NCBI GenBank assembly: GCA_035547915.1
Contig: DASZTS010000144.1
Location: 62,001 to 126,000 of the forward strand
DNA from: DASSFG01 sp035547915
GTDB taxonomy: Bacteria; Planctomycetota; Planctomycetia; Pirellulales; JAICIG01
Reading direction: 5' to 3'
Length of the DNA: 64,000 nt
Translations under genes and position numbers: made by a program
The notes under the pieces: generated by a model
What the model was told of the DNA's origin: nothing
Database searches by the model: none
What the model saw: the letters and a program-made list of their open reading frames with translations, nothing else
In this document: positions 25,483 to 34,753 of the stretch, one piece after another
How positions within the stretch are numbered: position 1 is the first letter of the stretch
How the letters are laid out: each line of letters starts with the position of its first letter

Positions 25483-26427
25483 ATGTACGACGTTACAGCG
25501 GGCGGGCGGCGCGTGGCGGTGTTGGCCGGGGGCGATTCGGCCGAGCGCAATGTCAGCTTGGCCAGCGGGCAGGCGGTGACATACGCCCTGACCGCGGCCG
25601 GCTACCGCGCGGAGATGTTCGATCCGGCGGCGATCGGCTTGTACCAGATCGACTGGTCGCGGTTCGAAGTCTGCTTCATCGCCTTGCACGGTGGGGCCGG
25701 TGAAGACGGGCGTGTGCAGGCGGAGTTGGAATCGCTCGGCGTGCCCTTTACGGGTTCCGGACCGGCCGCCTCGGAACGGGCCATGAGCAAGTCGGCCACC
25801 AAGGAGCGGTTCGTCGCGGCCGGAGTGCCGACGGCCGAATATTGCGTCATCGCCGGCGACGATGGACTGTCGGCCGCCCTATCATGGGCCGAGGCCACGG
25901 GCTTTCCGCTGGTGGTCAAACCCGATCGAGAAGGGTCGAGCATCGGCGTCGGTTTCGCCGCCGACGCAGGCCAGTTGCGTGCGTGCGTAGCCGACGCCCA
26001 GCGATTCGATACGGTCGTGCTCGTCGAACGCTGGATCGACGGACGTGAGTTCACCGTGGCGGTGCTCGGACGCGAGCCGCTGCCGACGCTCGAGATCGTC
26101 ACGCCGCGCGGCCTGTTCGACTACGAGGCCAAGTACGAAAGCGCCCTCACCGAATACCGCTTCGAACATGGGTTGCCGGCTGCGGCTGCCCGTCGGCTGA
26201 CCGACGCAGCCATCGCCGCGGCCGAGTCGGTCGATACGTCGGGTCTGGTGCGGGTTGACGTGATGCTCGACCGGTACTGCCAGCCGTGGGTGCTGGAGGT
26301 GAACACCGTTCCCGGCCTGACCGATCACAGCCTGGCCCCCAAGGCGGCCGAGCAGGCGGGCATGAACATGCCCGATCTCTGCCGCTGGATGATCGAAGAC
26401 GCCCTGCTCGCGGAGGCGAAACGATGA
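25483..26427 (+). CDS. ddl: D-alanine-D-alanine ligase
   Basis: The 314-aa ATP-grasp enzyme makes D-Ala-D-Ala for peptidoglycan. Motifs are VLAGGDSAERNVSLASG, FIALHGGAGEDGRVQAELES, LVVKPDREGSSIGVG and VLEVNTVPGLTDHSLAPKAA. AAGGAGG at 25470-25476 abuts the ATG at 25477 but sits six bases before ATG 25483, so the latter is chosen. The stop overlaps the next start (ATGA). Confidence 0.93.
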   Translation: MYDVTAGGRRVAVLAGGDSAERNVSLASGQAVTYALTAAGYRAEMFDPAAIGLYQIDWSRFEVCFIALHGGAGEDGRVQAELESLGVPFTGSGPAASERAMSKSATKERFVAAGVPTAEYCVIAGDDGLSAALSWAEATGFPLVVKPDREGSSIGVGFAADAGQLRACVADAQRFDTVVLVERWIDGREFTVAVLGREPLPTLEIVTPRGLFDYEAKYESALTEYRFEHGLPAAAARRLTDAAIAAAESVDTSGLVRVDVMLDRYCQPWVLEVNTVPGLTDHSLAPKAAEQAGMNMPDLCRWMIEDALLAEAKR

Positions 26428-27335
26428 GCGGACCCGAGAAACCGGCCGCCAAGAGCGAAGCGTCCCGGGCCCGCCGCGCCAAGCGATTGGTACCGCGTTT
26501 GTTTGTAGGCTTGTTGGTGTTAGGGATGTGCGCCGGCGGCGTCTGGGCCCTATGGCAGAGGGTCCGCAAGGATGTATACGCCGCACCCCGTCACGTGGTG
26601 CAGGCCGAAGCGGTCAGCGCGACGCCTCCGCCTGCTTGGATTCGCACCGACATCAAAGCCGAGGTGGTGCGCGACATCTTCCTGGCCGGACCCGTTTCGG
26701 ACCTCGACGAAGATCTGGGCGAACGGTTCTACGAGGCGTTCGCGGCCCATCCCTGGGTGGCGAAGGTGGTGCGCGTGACGAAACGGTCTCCGGCGGTTGT
26801 ACAGGTCGATCTCGTCTATCGCCGGCCCGTGCTCATGGTGCGCGTGCACGACGGCCTGCTGCCGGTCGATGGCGAAGGAGTGCAGCTTCTCACGGCCGAT
26901 TTCTCGCCACTCGAAGCCGGTCGCTATCCGCGGTTGGCCGAGATCGGCAGCGTCACGCCGCCTCCGGCGGGCACGCGGTGGGCCGATTCGCGCGTCGTGG
27001 CGGCCGCGCGGCTGGCGGCCGTGTTGATCGACACCTGGCAGGAACTCGGCCTGCATCAGATCGGGCTGGCGGCCGAGTCGGCCCACGTACAGGCCAGCAC
27101 GCTCGATTTCGACTTGCTCACCAAGGCCGGCACCCGTGTGCATTGGGGACCGGCGCCGGGTCCGGGCGCCGATGAACAGGCGGCCGCGGCCGACAAACTC
27201 TCTCGCCTGCGCCACTACGCGGCCGAGCACGGCACGCTCGACGGCGCGCGCGGCCCGCAAGACCTCGATTTGCGCGATCCCCACGGCGTGCGAGCCGTGC
27301 CACGCACCGCGGCGGTTCCCAAAACGGAAGGCTGA
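26424..27335 (+). CDS. ftsQ: FtsQ-like cell-division protein
   Basis: The 303-aa bitopic protein has a basic cytoplasmic head, one membrane helix (LFVGLLVLGMCAGGVWALW) and a periplasmic part. That part has a POTRA-like segment (AFAAHPWVAKVVRVTKRSPA; VYRRPVLMVRVHDGLLPVDG). Position after ddl and topology match FtsQ; sequence similarity is weak. FtsQ normally joins FtsB/FtsL at the division site. Neither ftsA nor ftsZ follows, as expected in planctomycetes without FtsZ, so its job may differ. It is translationally coupled to ddl. Confidence 0.7.
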   Translation: MSGPEKPAAKSEASRARRAKRLVPRLFVGLLVLGMCAGGVWALWQRVRKDVYAAPRHVVQAEAVSATPPPAWIRTDIKAEVVRDIFLAGPVSDLDEDLGERFYEAFAAHPWVAKVVRVTKRSPAVVQVDLVYRRPVLMVRVHDGLLPVDGEGVQLLTADFSPLEAGRYPRLAEIGSVTPPPAGTRWADSRVVAAARLAAVLIDTWQELGLHQIGLAAESAHVQASTLDFDLLTKAGTRVHWGPAPGPGADEQAAAADKLSRLRHYAAEHGTLDGARGPQDLDLRDPHGVRAVPRTAAVPKTEG

Positions 27336-27417
27336 CGGCGCGGTCCGACGGGTGTTTTCGGGCTCTCCGCCGAATCAGACGCCCTATCGCCCCACCGTGC
27401 TATACAGTCCGATCGGC

Positions 27418-27615
27418 CTATACGGTAACGTCGGAATCGGTTCTCGCCAGTGCCACCGACGACGGGCCATTGACCAGCTCGCCTCGCAGGATGGCCATGT
27501 GCGGAGGCGCCTCGACGCCGATGCGCACACACCCGGGAGCGATGCGAACGATGGTGATCGTCACCTCGTCGCCAACATGAATACGCTCGTCGACTTTGCG
27601 AGTCAGAACCAGCAT
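27418..27615 (-). CDS. csrA: Carbon storage regulator, RNA-binding
   Basis: The 65-aa protein MLVLTRKVDERIHVGDEVTI continues with IVRIAPGCVRIGVEAPPHMA and ILRGELV, the full CsrA fold. It binds GGA motifs near ribosome sites to control translation. AAGGAGG lies upstream of the ATG. Convergent with ftsQ. Confidence 0.93.
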   Translation of the reverse strand: MLVLTRKVDERIHVGDEVTITIVRIAPGCVRIGVEAPPHMAILRGELVNGPSSVALARTDSDVTV

Positions 27616-27725
27616 GGAGGGCCTCCTTGCTCAGCCAGTAAGGAATCGGACAGCCGCGCGATAGGGCTGTTCCCAGAGGCGGTCTGTACAGACCACTTCC
27701 ATCACGGGACAACCCGAATTGGGCC

Positions 27726-27747
27726 TGCTAGCATAGCAATGCTAGCA
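27726..27747. promoter_or_regulatory. Perfect 9-bp inverted repeat upstream of csrA
   Basis: TGCTAGCAT and ATGCTAGCA are separated by AGCA, about 110 bp upstream of the csrA start. It is operator-like; the binding protein is unknown. Confidence 0.45.
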
Positions 27748-27840
27748 TCGCCCTGCAAGCAGTCCTTTTTGGCTGCGATTCGGGCATATCCGCCACAACC
27801 ACGGTCCAGGGCGATTGTTTCGAATCGCCTATCTACGTGA

Positions 27841-27979
27841 TTAGCCACGGATAAACGCAGATAAACACAGATGGAGAAGTCTGTGCCTCCGTTCCGTGAG
27901 GGGCGTTCCATCCTTCCTCCCGGCATCTTCTCCAAAACCAGTCGTTTAATCAGCGTTTATCCGCGTTTATCTGCGGCCA
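27841..27979. repeat. ATAAACGC-type inverted repeat
   Basis: The left arm contains CCACGGATAAACGCAGATAA and GGAGAAG. The right arm contains, on the opposite strand, CGCAGATAAACGCGGATAAA and GGAGAAG. Such GGATAAACGC intergenic repeats occur widely in planctomycetes and some other phyla. No coding frame. Confidence 0.6.
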
Positions 27980-28023
27980 CTCCAGGGCCGGGAAAAGCTG
28001 CTACCCGTAACCCGACGGAGCCC

Positions 28024-29604
28024 TCACTCCCACTCGATGGTCGCGGGCGGCTTGGAGCTGATGTCGTACACGACCCGGTTCACGCCCTTGACCTCGTTGA
28101 TGACCCGCGTCGAGATGCGGGCCAGCACGTCGTAGGGTAGATGGCTCCAATCGGCGGTCATGAAATCTTCCGTGTCGATGGAGCGGACCGCGATCGTCTC
28201 TTCGTAGGTGCGGGCATCGCCCATCACGCCCACGCTCTGTACGGGCAGGAGCACGGCGAACGCCTGCGACGTCTGCCGGTATAACCCCGCGGCCTTGATC
28301 TCGGCCACCACGATGGCATCGGCCTCGCGCAGACGGGCCAGCCGCTCTGCCGTCACTTCGCCCAGGCAGCGCACGGCGAGCCCCGGCCCGGGGAACGGAT
28401 GACGCCAGACGATCTCTTCGGGCAGACCGAGTTGCAAGCCGAGGCGCCGCACCTCGTCTTTGAAGAGGTCTCGCAACGGCTCGACGAGCTTGAACGACAG
28501 GTCGTCGGGCAGGCCGCCCACGTTATGGTGCAGCTTGATGGTGGCCGCCGGGCCATCGGCCGCGGCCCCGCTTTCGATCACATCGGGATAGAGCGTGCCC
28601 TGGGCCAGGAACTCGGCCCCTTCGATCTTCGCCGCCTCGTGCGTGAAGCACTCGATGAAGACCCGGCCGATGCGGCGACGCTTCTCCTGCGGATCGGTCA
28701 CGCCGGCCAGCGCGGCCAGGAAACGATCCTCGGCCTTGATGACGCGCAGATCGGCCCGGAAGTGGCTCGTGAACTCTCTTACGACGGCCGCTTCTTCTTC
28801 CTTGCGCAAAAGACCGTTGTCGACCAGGATGCAGGAGAGCCGGTCGCCGATGGCCTGGTAGATGAGCGCGGCGGCCACGGCCGAATCGACCCCTCCCGAC
28901 AGTCCGCAGATCACGCGGCGATCGCCCACCTGCCGACGGATGCGGCCGATCGTCTCCTGGGCGAAATCGCCGAGGTGCCAGCGGCCCCGGCAGCCGCAGA
29001 TGCGCGAGAGGAAATTACCCAGCACCTGGCCGCCGAGCGGCGTGTGCGTGACCTCGGGGTGGAATTGGATGCCGTAGATCGGCAGGAAGTCGTGCTTGAC
29101 GGCCGCAATGGGGCAGGTGCGGGTGGCGGCCAACGGCTTGAAGTCGCCGCCGATCGACGTGACCTGGTCGCCATGGCTCATCCAGACTTCGGTTTCGCCC
29201 GGTAGGCCGGCGAGCAGTCCGTCGGCCTCGGCCACCTTTAGCGCCGCCCGGCCAAACTCGCGCGCCGGCACGCTCCGCACGGCCCCGCCCAACACCTCGC
29301 AGGCGAGCTGCATGCCGTAGCAGATGCCAAGCACGGGAACGCCCAGGCGGAACAGGTCGGGATCGCATTTGGGGGCGCCCGTTTCATACACGCTCGCCGG
29401 GCCGCCCGAGAGGATCAGGCCCTGCGGGTTGAGCTCACGGACACGGGCGGCGGTGATCGAATGGCGGACGATCTCGCAATAGACGTTCTGTTCACGGACG
29501 CGTCGAGCGATGAGCTGGGCGTACTGAGACCCGAAGTCGAGCACCAGCACCTTTTCATCCGCGAGTCGGCCCAGCTCTCGTTCGCGTTCGTCGATACTGA
29601 TCAT
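28024..29604 (-). CDS. guaA: GMP synthase (glutamine-hydrolysing)
   Basis: The 526-aa enzyme turns XMP to GMP. The class I glutaminase domain (about residues 18-205) has Cys95 in GICYGMQLA and the His/Glu pair in FHPEVTHT. The ATP-pyrophosphatase loop SGGVDSAVAAALIY follows near 245. The dimerisation domain ends in the conserved KPPATIEWE. Full length for the family. It is cytoplasmic and probably monocistronic. Confidence 0.96.
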   Translation of the reverse strand: MISIDERERELGRLADEKVLVLDFGSQYAQLIARRVREQNVYCEIVRHSITAARVRELNPQGLILSGGPASVYETGAPKCDPDLFRLGVPVLGICYGMQLACEVLGGAVRSVPAREFGRAALKVAEADGLLAGLPGETEVWMSHGDQVTSIGGDFKPLAATRTCPIAAVKHDFLPIYGIQFHPEVTHTPLGGQVLGNFLSRICGCRGRWHLGDFAQETIGRIRRQVGDRRVICGLSGGVDSAVAAALIYQAIGDRLSCILVDNGLLRKEEEAAVVREFTSHFRADLRVIKAEDRFLAALAGVTDPQEKRRRIGRVFIECFTHEAAKIEGAEFLAQGTLYPDVIESGAAADGPAATIKLHHNVGGLPDDLSFKLVEPLRDLFKDEVRRLGLQLGLPEEIVWRHPFPGPGLAVRCLGEVTAERLARLREADAIVVAEIKAAGLYRQTSQAFAVLLPVQSVGVMGDARTYEETIAVRSIDTEDFMTADWSHLPYDVLARISTRVINEVKGVNRVVYDISSKPPATIEWE

Positions 29605-29889
29605 TGCAGCCGCTGATAGGAAAAACGCGCATTATAAGCCTCTACGGTCGCCTCCGACTAGGAGGTCTTTTGCGGGGTGGTGCGCTACCACCGAAACGGC
29701 CCGGGAGACCTCGCGGTTGTCGCTCTTGGCGTTGGCGAAGGCTTTCTCGGCGAAGCCCACTACCTTTCGATGATGCAGTGTCGTCCGAGTTGAGCACGAT
29801 TACTTTCTCGAAAGTACGTTGTACCCGGCGGCGCGGGCTACGATGATCGTAGAAATACCGACCGTCACACCTTCATCAACGAGCCAGCC

Positions 29890-30180
29890 GTGAGATTGGC
29901 CCTGATTCTCGGATGCATAGCCCTCGTGCTGATCGGCGTCCCCAGCACCGCTCAGGCTCGCCGAGGAGGTCGCGGTCGCGGTGGTGGCAAGTATGCCGCT
30001 GCCATGTGGAAGATGGGTATGGCCCAGATGCAGATGATGGCCGCCCAGGAGCAGTACGCAGCGGCTCAGCGCGCGGAAGCCCATCGCCAGCAAGTCGCCG
30101 CTCATTCCGCGCTGCGCGAGAAACAGTTGGCCGAGATGGAGAGCCGCCGCGAGGCCCGCCTCGCCGGCCAAGGCAAGTGA
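29890..30180 (+). CDS. Small secreted Ala/Gln/Met-rich protein
   Basis: With a GTG start, the 96-aa product has a signal peptide (RLALILGCIALVLIGVPSTA) and RRGGRGRGGGKYAAAM. A helical, Met- and Gln-rich region follows (MAQMQMMAAQEQYAAAQRAE) that may form a coiled coil. No family is recognised. Confidence 0.5.
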   Translation: MRLALILGCIALVLIGVPSTAQARRGGRGRGGGKYAAAMWKMGMAQMQMMAAQEQYAAAQRAEAHRQQVAAHSALREKQLAEMESRREARLAGQGK

Positions 30181-30295
30181 CGACCATTCGGCCACCGTCC
30201 GGTTGATCGCCGAAACCCGCGCCCGATTGAATCCGAGGACACGACCTTCTGCCGGGAAGTGTTGGGTGTCGATCAGGCCCCGGTCGTGTCGGCGG

Positions 30296-30709
30296 TCACG
30301 CGGGAACCTGCCGTGCCGTTTCGTTGCGGCGACGGATGGGGACGATCCACAGAGTGGCCACCACGATGACGGCGAAGAGGACGTAAACCGTCGTGAAGAC
30401 CCACGATGGTAGTTCGAAGAACAGGACCGCATGGACGGCGCGGCCGATGAACGTCCCTTCGGAAGGGTCTTCGCCCGCCAGACGACGTAGTTCGTCTTCC
30501 CAGACCGTCAGCGGGCAGACGATGCCCGCCAGCGCCTCGAAGGCCACGATGCCGATGGCCACGAGATGGGTCCAGCGGAACCAACGGTTCCGCACCCACG
30601 ACCAGCGCCGCCAACCGCCGACGAGAATGGCAACCTGTCCCACCAGGATAAAACCGACGTAGAGCAGGTGGATCGCGACGACAAAGTCGGCGAGCAAGGA
30701 ATACCACAT
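30296..30709 (-). CDS. DUF2784-family membrane protein
   Basis: The 137-aa protein has four membrane helices. Family features are ADFVVAIHLLYVGFILVGQV near the start and EALAGIVCPLTVWEDELRRL in the middle. The CPLT-x-x-E-x-x-LR signature is the DUF2784 hallmark. Function unknown. Confidence 0.8.
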   Translation of the reverse strand: MWYSLLADFVVAIHLLYVGFILVGQVAILVGGWRRWSWVRNRWFRWTHLVAIGIVAFEALAGIVCPLTVWEDELRRLAGEDPSEGTFIGRAVHAVLFFELPSWVFTTVYVLFAVIVVATLWIVPIRRRNETARQVPA

Positions 30710-30876
30710 GATTCAGAGCCGATCCGAAAACCGACTGATCGACGGAACCGGCGCCAGTCTATCGGCACCGGCTCCGACGATCGTCATTCGTGGCCTGTCG
30801 CATCCCGCATCGGCGGCCGTCGCGGCGCCGTGTTTTGCGGCACCTTGGTGCCGTCGACGGTCATTCCCGCGAACGG

Positions 30877-32433
30877 TTACCCAGGATAGTCGGCGACGTA
30901 GATCGCTTTGACTTGGGTGTAGTCCAAGAACGTCTCTTCACAGTTGACGCCGCCGCCGGGGCCGCCGGAGATCCCCTGCCCGCCGTACGGCAGCCCGTAG
31001 GCGATCGAATTGTGGCAGTTCACCTGGCAGGTGCCGTCGCGGAACTTCTTGGCGAGCGCCACGCCGCGCTCGATGTCCTTCGTCCAGACGCTCGCGCCCA
31101 GACCATAGGGAGAGCTGTTGGCGAGTTGGAGCGCTTCCTCGGCCGACGAAACGGGGCAGATCGTCGCATAGGTATGAAAGACTTCCAGCGGGTTCACGTC
31201 GACGCCCGGCTCGGTGCGATACAGGGCCGGCTTCACATAAAAACCCTTCTTGCCGGCGACGGTCGCTTCGCCACCCGCCAACAGCGCTTTGCCACCGCGG
31301 GCCACCGTTTCTTGTTGGGCCTGCAAGATGCGACGACGCTGCGTCGGGTTGATGACGGCACCGAGTTGCGTCCCCTCGTCGGCCTGGTAGCCGATCTTCA
31401 ACCCCTTGAAGAATTCCAATTCGGCGTCGATGAAGTCGTCGGCGATCTTGCGGTCGACGAACACGCGGTGGATCGTGCAGCAGGTCTGGCCGAAGTGCTG
31501 GTTGGTGTAACGGCCGATCATGCGGGCCACCAATTCCGGATCGGCATCGCCCAGCACGATCGCCGAGCCGTTGCCACCCATCTCGCGCTTCATGCGTGTA
31601 CCGTTCCGATCGCAGGTCCGCAGGATCGCCTGCCCCACGCCGGGCGAACCCGTGAACGCGATGAACCGCACGCCCGGATGCTCGGCGATGGCGTGACCCG
31701 TGATCTCGCCGCGGCCGGGCAGCACGTTGATCACGCCCGCCGGGAATCCGGCTTCCTGCGCGAGCTTCGCGATATAGAGGGCCGAGAGCGGTGTGTCTTC
31801 CGCCGGCTTGATGAGGATCGTGTTGCCCGACAGCAAGGCGGGGAACATGAACCACGCGGTCAACACGATCGGATAGTTCCAGGGAATGATGCCGGCGACG
31901 ACACCCCAGGGTTCACGGTAGGTGAAGCCGCGCACGGCGTCCGAGACCTGCATCGCCGGACCATCGCCCATGGCGATGCGGCGGGCGACGCCGCTGAAGT
32001 ATTCGGCGCACTCGCGGATCTGCGTGAAATCGCCCTGCGCCAATTCCGACACCTTGCCGCCGTCGCGGATCTCGCAGGCCAACAACACGTCGCGATCGCG
32101 GTCGCACAGTTCGACCAACCGTTTCACGAGCTTGATCCGCTCTTCCACATCGACATCGCGCCAACCCTTGCCGTCCTTCCCCTCGAAGGCCCGTTGGGCC
32201 GTGGCCACGGCGAGCGCCACCTCGGCTTCGCCCATCTCGCAGATGGTGGCCAGCACCTCTTGCGAACCCGGATCGACCGTCTGGAAGGTCGCGTTCATCG
32301 AGCCGGCCACCTGTTCGCCGCCGATGATGCCGCCGAGGGGTTTTCCCCCGTTGCGGCAGAACTCCGTGAATTTTTCGGGCGTGCGGAAGGCCTTGGCGGT
32401 CAAGGGACGGATTTCGGAAGTGGCGGTGGCCAT
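30877..32433 (-). CDS. NAD(P)-dependent aldehyde dehydrogenase
   Basis: The 518-aa enzyme has the ALDH fold: WGVVAGIIPWNYPIVLTAW, the coenzyme-loop region FIAFTGSPGVGQAI, the general base Glu in MKREMGGNGSAIVLGD, and the catalytic Cys in HFGQTCCTIHRVFVDRK. The C-terminus GLGASVWTKDIERGVALA and GGQGISGGPGG is typical of the betaine/phenylacetaldehyde type. The substrate is not predictable. A MITE-B copy lies about 67 bp upstream of its start. Confidence 0.9.
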   Translation of the reverse strand: MATATSEIRPLTAKAFRTPEKFTEFCRNGGKPLGGIIGGEQVAGSMNATFQTVDPGSQEVLATICEMGEAEVALAVATAQRAFEGKDGKGWRDVDVEERIKLVKRLVELCDRDRDVLLACEIRDGGKVSELAQGDFTQIRECAEYFSGVARRIAMGDGPAMQVSDAVRGFTYREPWGVVAGIIPWNYPIVLTAWFMFPALLSGNTILIKPAEDTPLSALYIAKLAQEAGFPAGVINVLPGRGEITGHAIAEHPGVRFIAFTGSPGVGQAILRTCDRNGTRMKREMGGNGSAIVLGDADPELVARMIGRYTNQHFGQTCCTIHRVFVDRKIADDFIDAELEFFKGLKIGYQADEGTQLGAVINPTQRRRILQAQQETVARGGKALLAGGEATVAGKKGFYVKPALYRTEPGVDVNPLEVFHTYATICPVSSAEEALQLANSSPYGLGASVWTKDIERGVALAKKFRDGTCQVNCHNSIAYGLPYGGQGISGGPGGGVNCEETFLDYTQVKAIYVADYPG

Positions 32434-32499
32434 GCGAGTTGATTCCGGGATTGTGAGGGATGCGAAAAGGCAGACCGAAACGCGACGAAAGATTCTTTA

Positions 32500-32568
32500 G
32501 AGCCGATCCGAAAACCTGCTGGCGAGTCGAATCGTTCCTGTCGCAACATCGGTTCTCGGACAGGCTCT
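32500..32568. mobile_element. MITE-B copy 2
   Basis: A 69-bp element identical to 18418-18486 except one base near the right end (CAGGCTCT for CAGACTCT). It is flanked by TA on both sides (32498-32499, 32569-32570). It sits in the leader of the aldehyde dehydrogenase gene. Confidence 0.8.
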
Positions 32569-32679
32569 TAGACTCTTTCCGCCGGCCGCTGCCCGAACCG
32601 ACCAGAATTGACCGGATTTTACGTCGCCCCGGTGCGATTAACAAGCTGCCGCGAGTGGCGGAGTGGGCCGATCGATCGC

Positions 32680-33555
32680 TCAATCTTCGACCTTCACTTC
32701 CATCGTTCGGCTGGCAAACTCGAAGAGGTCGACCTCCGGGAGTGTCACCGTCACCGTGGCGGTACCGTTCACCACTTCGCTTGGGACCCGCACGGGGCCC
32801 TCAAACTCGTAATATCAACACCGGTCAGGCAAAGTCGCCTTCGTATGTACCGTTTTGCCGCCCGCGGCCGGCCATTCGATCTCGAGCTGCGGCGGTTGAT
32901 CCTGAGGGACGGTTTCGTAACCGATGTAGGCGAACGAATGCTTCCCCTTGCCGGGCGTGGCAAAGCAAAAATGGATCTCCGGACTCTTCGACCGGCGGTC
33001 GATGCTCTTGGAACGCAGCAACCGGCAGAGCACCGGGCCGCCGAAATGGATGATCGGCGCGTCTTCGCGACGAGGCGCGAAGATCGGTCCCCAACCGGCA
33101 TACTGCCGCACTTTGTCGTTGACCCACAACTTGAGGACGTGCGACAACGGCTCGTCGCCCGATCGGTAAACGGCGATTTCGAATCGCGTGTGCCGCCCTC
33201 CGTCGCCCAGCGGCGTCACATCCCCGACCTGATATTCCCAGTCGCGGTACGCGCCATCGAGGCTTTTCAAATCGCGGCGGTTCTGCGGAGCGAATCGCTC
33301 GCCCTCCTCGCCGAGGTCCCCGTCGGCGTCGAGATCGGCGTAGAGCGTCTCGCCGTCCAAGACGAGCCACACCTTGGTGGCCGCCTGGGGACCGAAGACC
33401 AGCAGGCAGTAACGCGGCATTTCGGCGTAGGTGGGCTCGCGTTTCAATCCGCGATCGACCCGATCCAGATCGACCGGTGTCTCGGCCCATGCCCCGCCAG
33501 GCGGACCTAACACGAGCCCGGCGGTCAGCCAAGCCAGCAAGTGGCGCAAACGCAT
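32680..33555 (-). CDS. Secreted protein with in-frame TGA, candidate selenoprotein
   Basis: The frame starts MRLRHLLAWLTAGLVLGPPG (signal peptide) and has a DLDADGDLGEEGERF calcium-loop-like segment. It reaches TKATLPDRC, then TGA at 32815-32817. The same frame goes on with clear protein character: YYEFEGPVRVPSEVVNGTAT, VTVTLPEVDLFEFASRTMEV and a stop at 32680. Full length is 291 codons plus stop. The residue before TGA is Cys. In related planctomycete proteins, as I recall them, an RCC motif precedes GPVRVP, so the TGA would replace a Cys. A stem-loop follows 14 nt later. A nonsense mutation is the main alternative. Confidence 0.55.
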
Positions 33556-33688
33556 AACTCGGTCCTCCGAGCGATGTTGGTGCGACTTTACCCCGGCTGT
33601 CGATTATAACGAATCGGCGGCCGCGTGATGGCGGATCCTTGACAACCGGGTCCGGCGACGAGACGATTCTGGCGAGAGGTAACCCTTT

Positions 33689-34753
33689 ATGACTGGCCTG
33701 CTATTCGCCGCTGAGAACAACGTGATGACGATCATCTGGGTGGTGTTCCTCATCGCCGTCCTGATCGGCTTCGTCATCGTCTCGGCCGTCTTCGCCCGTT
33801 ACTTCCGTTTCTGGATCCAATCGGTCAGCACGGGGGCCGGCATCGGAATCTTCGACCTGTGGGGGATGACCTTTCGCAAGGTCAACCCGGCGGTCATCGT
33901 GCGCAGCAAGATCATGGCCGTGCAGGCCGGATTGGGCGAGCACATGGGCATCACCAGCAAGGCGCTCGAGGCCCATTACCTGGCCGGCGGGAACGTGCCG
34001 CTCGTGATCCGTGCCATCATCGCGGCGAACAAGGCCAAGATCATCGATCTCGACTTCAAGCAGGCCACCGCCATCGACCTCGCCGGCCGCAACGTGCTCG
34101 AAGCCGTGCAGACCAGCGTCTATCCCAAGGTGATCGATTGCCCGGCCCGCAATTCTGGCCGGCAGACGCTCGACGCGGTGGCCAAGAACGGCATTCAGCT
34201 CAAGGTGAAGGCCCGCGTCACCGTGCGGGCCAATCTGCGTCAGCTCATCGGCGGTGCCACCGAAGAGACGATCATCGCCCGCGTGGGCGAGGGCATCGTC
34301 AGCGCCATCGGCTCGTCGGAGTCGCACACCGAAGTTTTGGAAAACCCCGACCGCATCTCGAAGGCCGTGCTCGTCCGCCGGCTCGATTCGCAGACGGCGT
34401 TCGAGATCGTCTCGATCGACATCGCCGATATCGACGTGGGCGAAAACATCGGTGCCCGCCTACAGGCCGACCAGGCCGAGGCCGACACGCGGCGTGCACG
34501 GGCCGAGGCCGAGGGCCAGCGGGCCATGGCCGTCGCCCGCGAACAGGAGATGGTCGCCACCATCGAAGAGAGCCGGGCCCGCGTGGTCGAAGCCGAAGCC
34601 GAGGTACCCAAGGCGATCGCCGAGGCCATCCAGCACGGTACGCTCGGCATCCTCGATTATTACAAGCTGCGCAACGTTCAAGCCGACACCGACATGCGCA
34701 CCGCCATCGCCGGCGGCGGCATGCGCACGTCCGTCAGGACGGCCGCCCAATGA
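33689..34753 (+). CDS. floA: Flotillin-like membrane scaffold FloA
   Basis: The 354-aa protein has an N-terminal membrane hairpin (IIWVVFLIAVLIGFVIVSAV) and an SPFH domain (MTFRKVNPAVIVRSKIMAVQ; KNGIQLKVKARVTVRANLRQ). A coiled coil rich in Ala/Glu follows (QADQAEADTRRARAEAEGQR). It matches bacterial FloA/YqfA, which organises membrane microdomains. The usual nfeD gene is absent; instead a coupled membrane protein follows (ATGA). Confidence 0.93.
   Translation: MTGLLFAAENNVMTIIWVVFLIAVLIGFVIVSAVFARYFRFWIQSVSTGAGIGIFDLWGMTFRKVNPAVIVRSKIMAVQAGLGEHMGITSKALEAHYLAGGNVPLVIRAIIAANKAKIIDLDFKQATAIDLAGRNVLEAVQTSVYPKVIDCPARNSGRQTLDAVAKNGIQLKVKARVTVRANLRQLIGGATEETIIARVGEGIVSAIGSSESHTEVLENPDRISKAVLVRRLDSQTAFEIVSIDIADIDVGENIGARLQADQAEADTRRARAEAEGQRAMAVAREQEMVATIEESRARVVEAEAEVPKAIAEAIQHGTLGILDYYKLRNVQADTDMRTAIAGGGMRTSVRTAAQ

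Larger units (their letters stand above)
27616..28023. other. csrA-guaA intergenic region with two repeats
   Basis: No gene is seen. It holds the csrA leader, a 22-bp palindrome (27726-27747) and an inverted ATAAACGC-type repeat (27841-27979). guaA ends at its right edge. Confidence 0.6.

Noticed and set aside
30790..32442. 550-codon plus-strand frame opposite the aldehyde dehydrogenase
   Set aside because: Antisense shadow of a clear ALDH gene; high GC makes such frames common.
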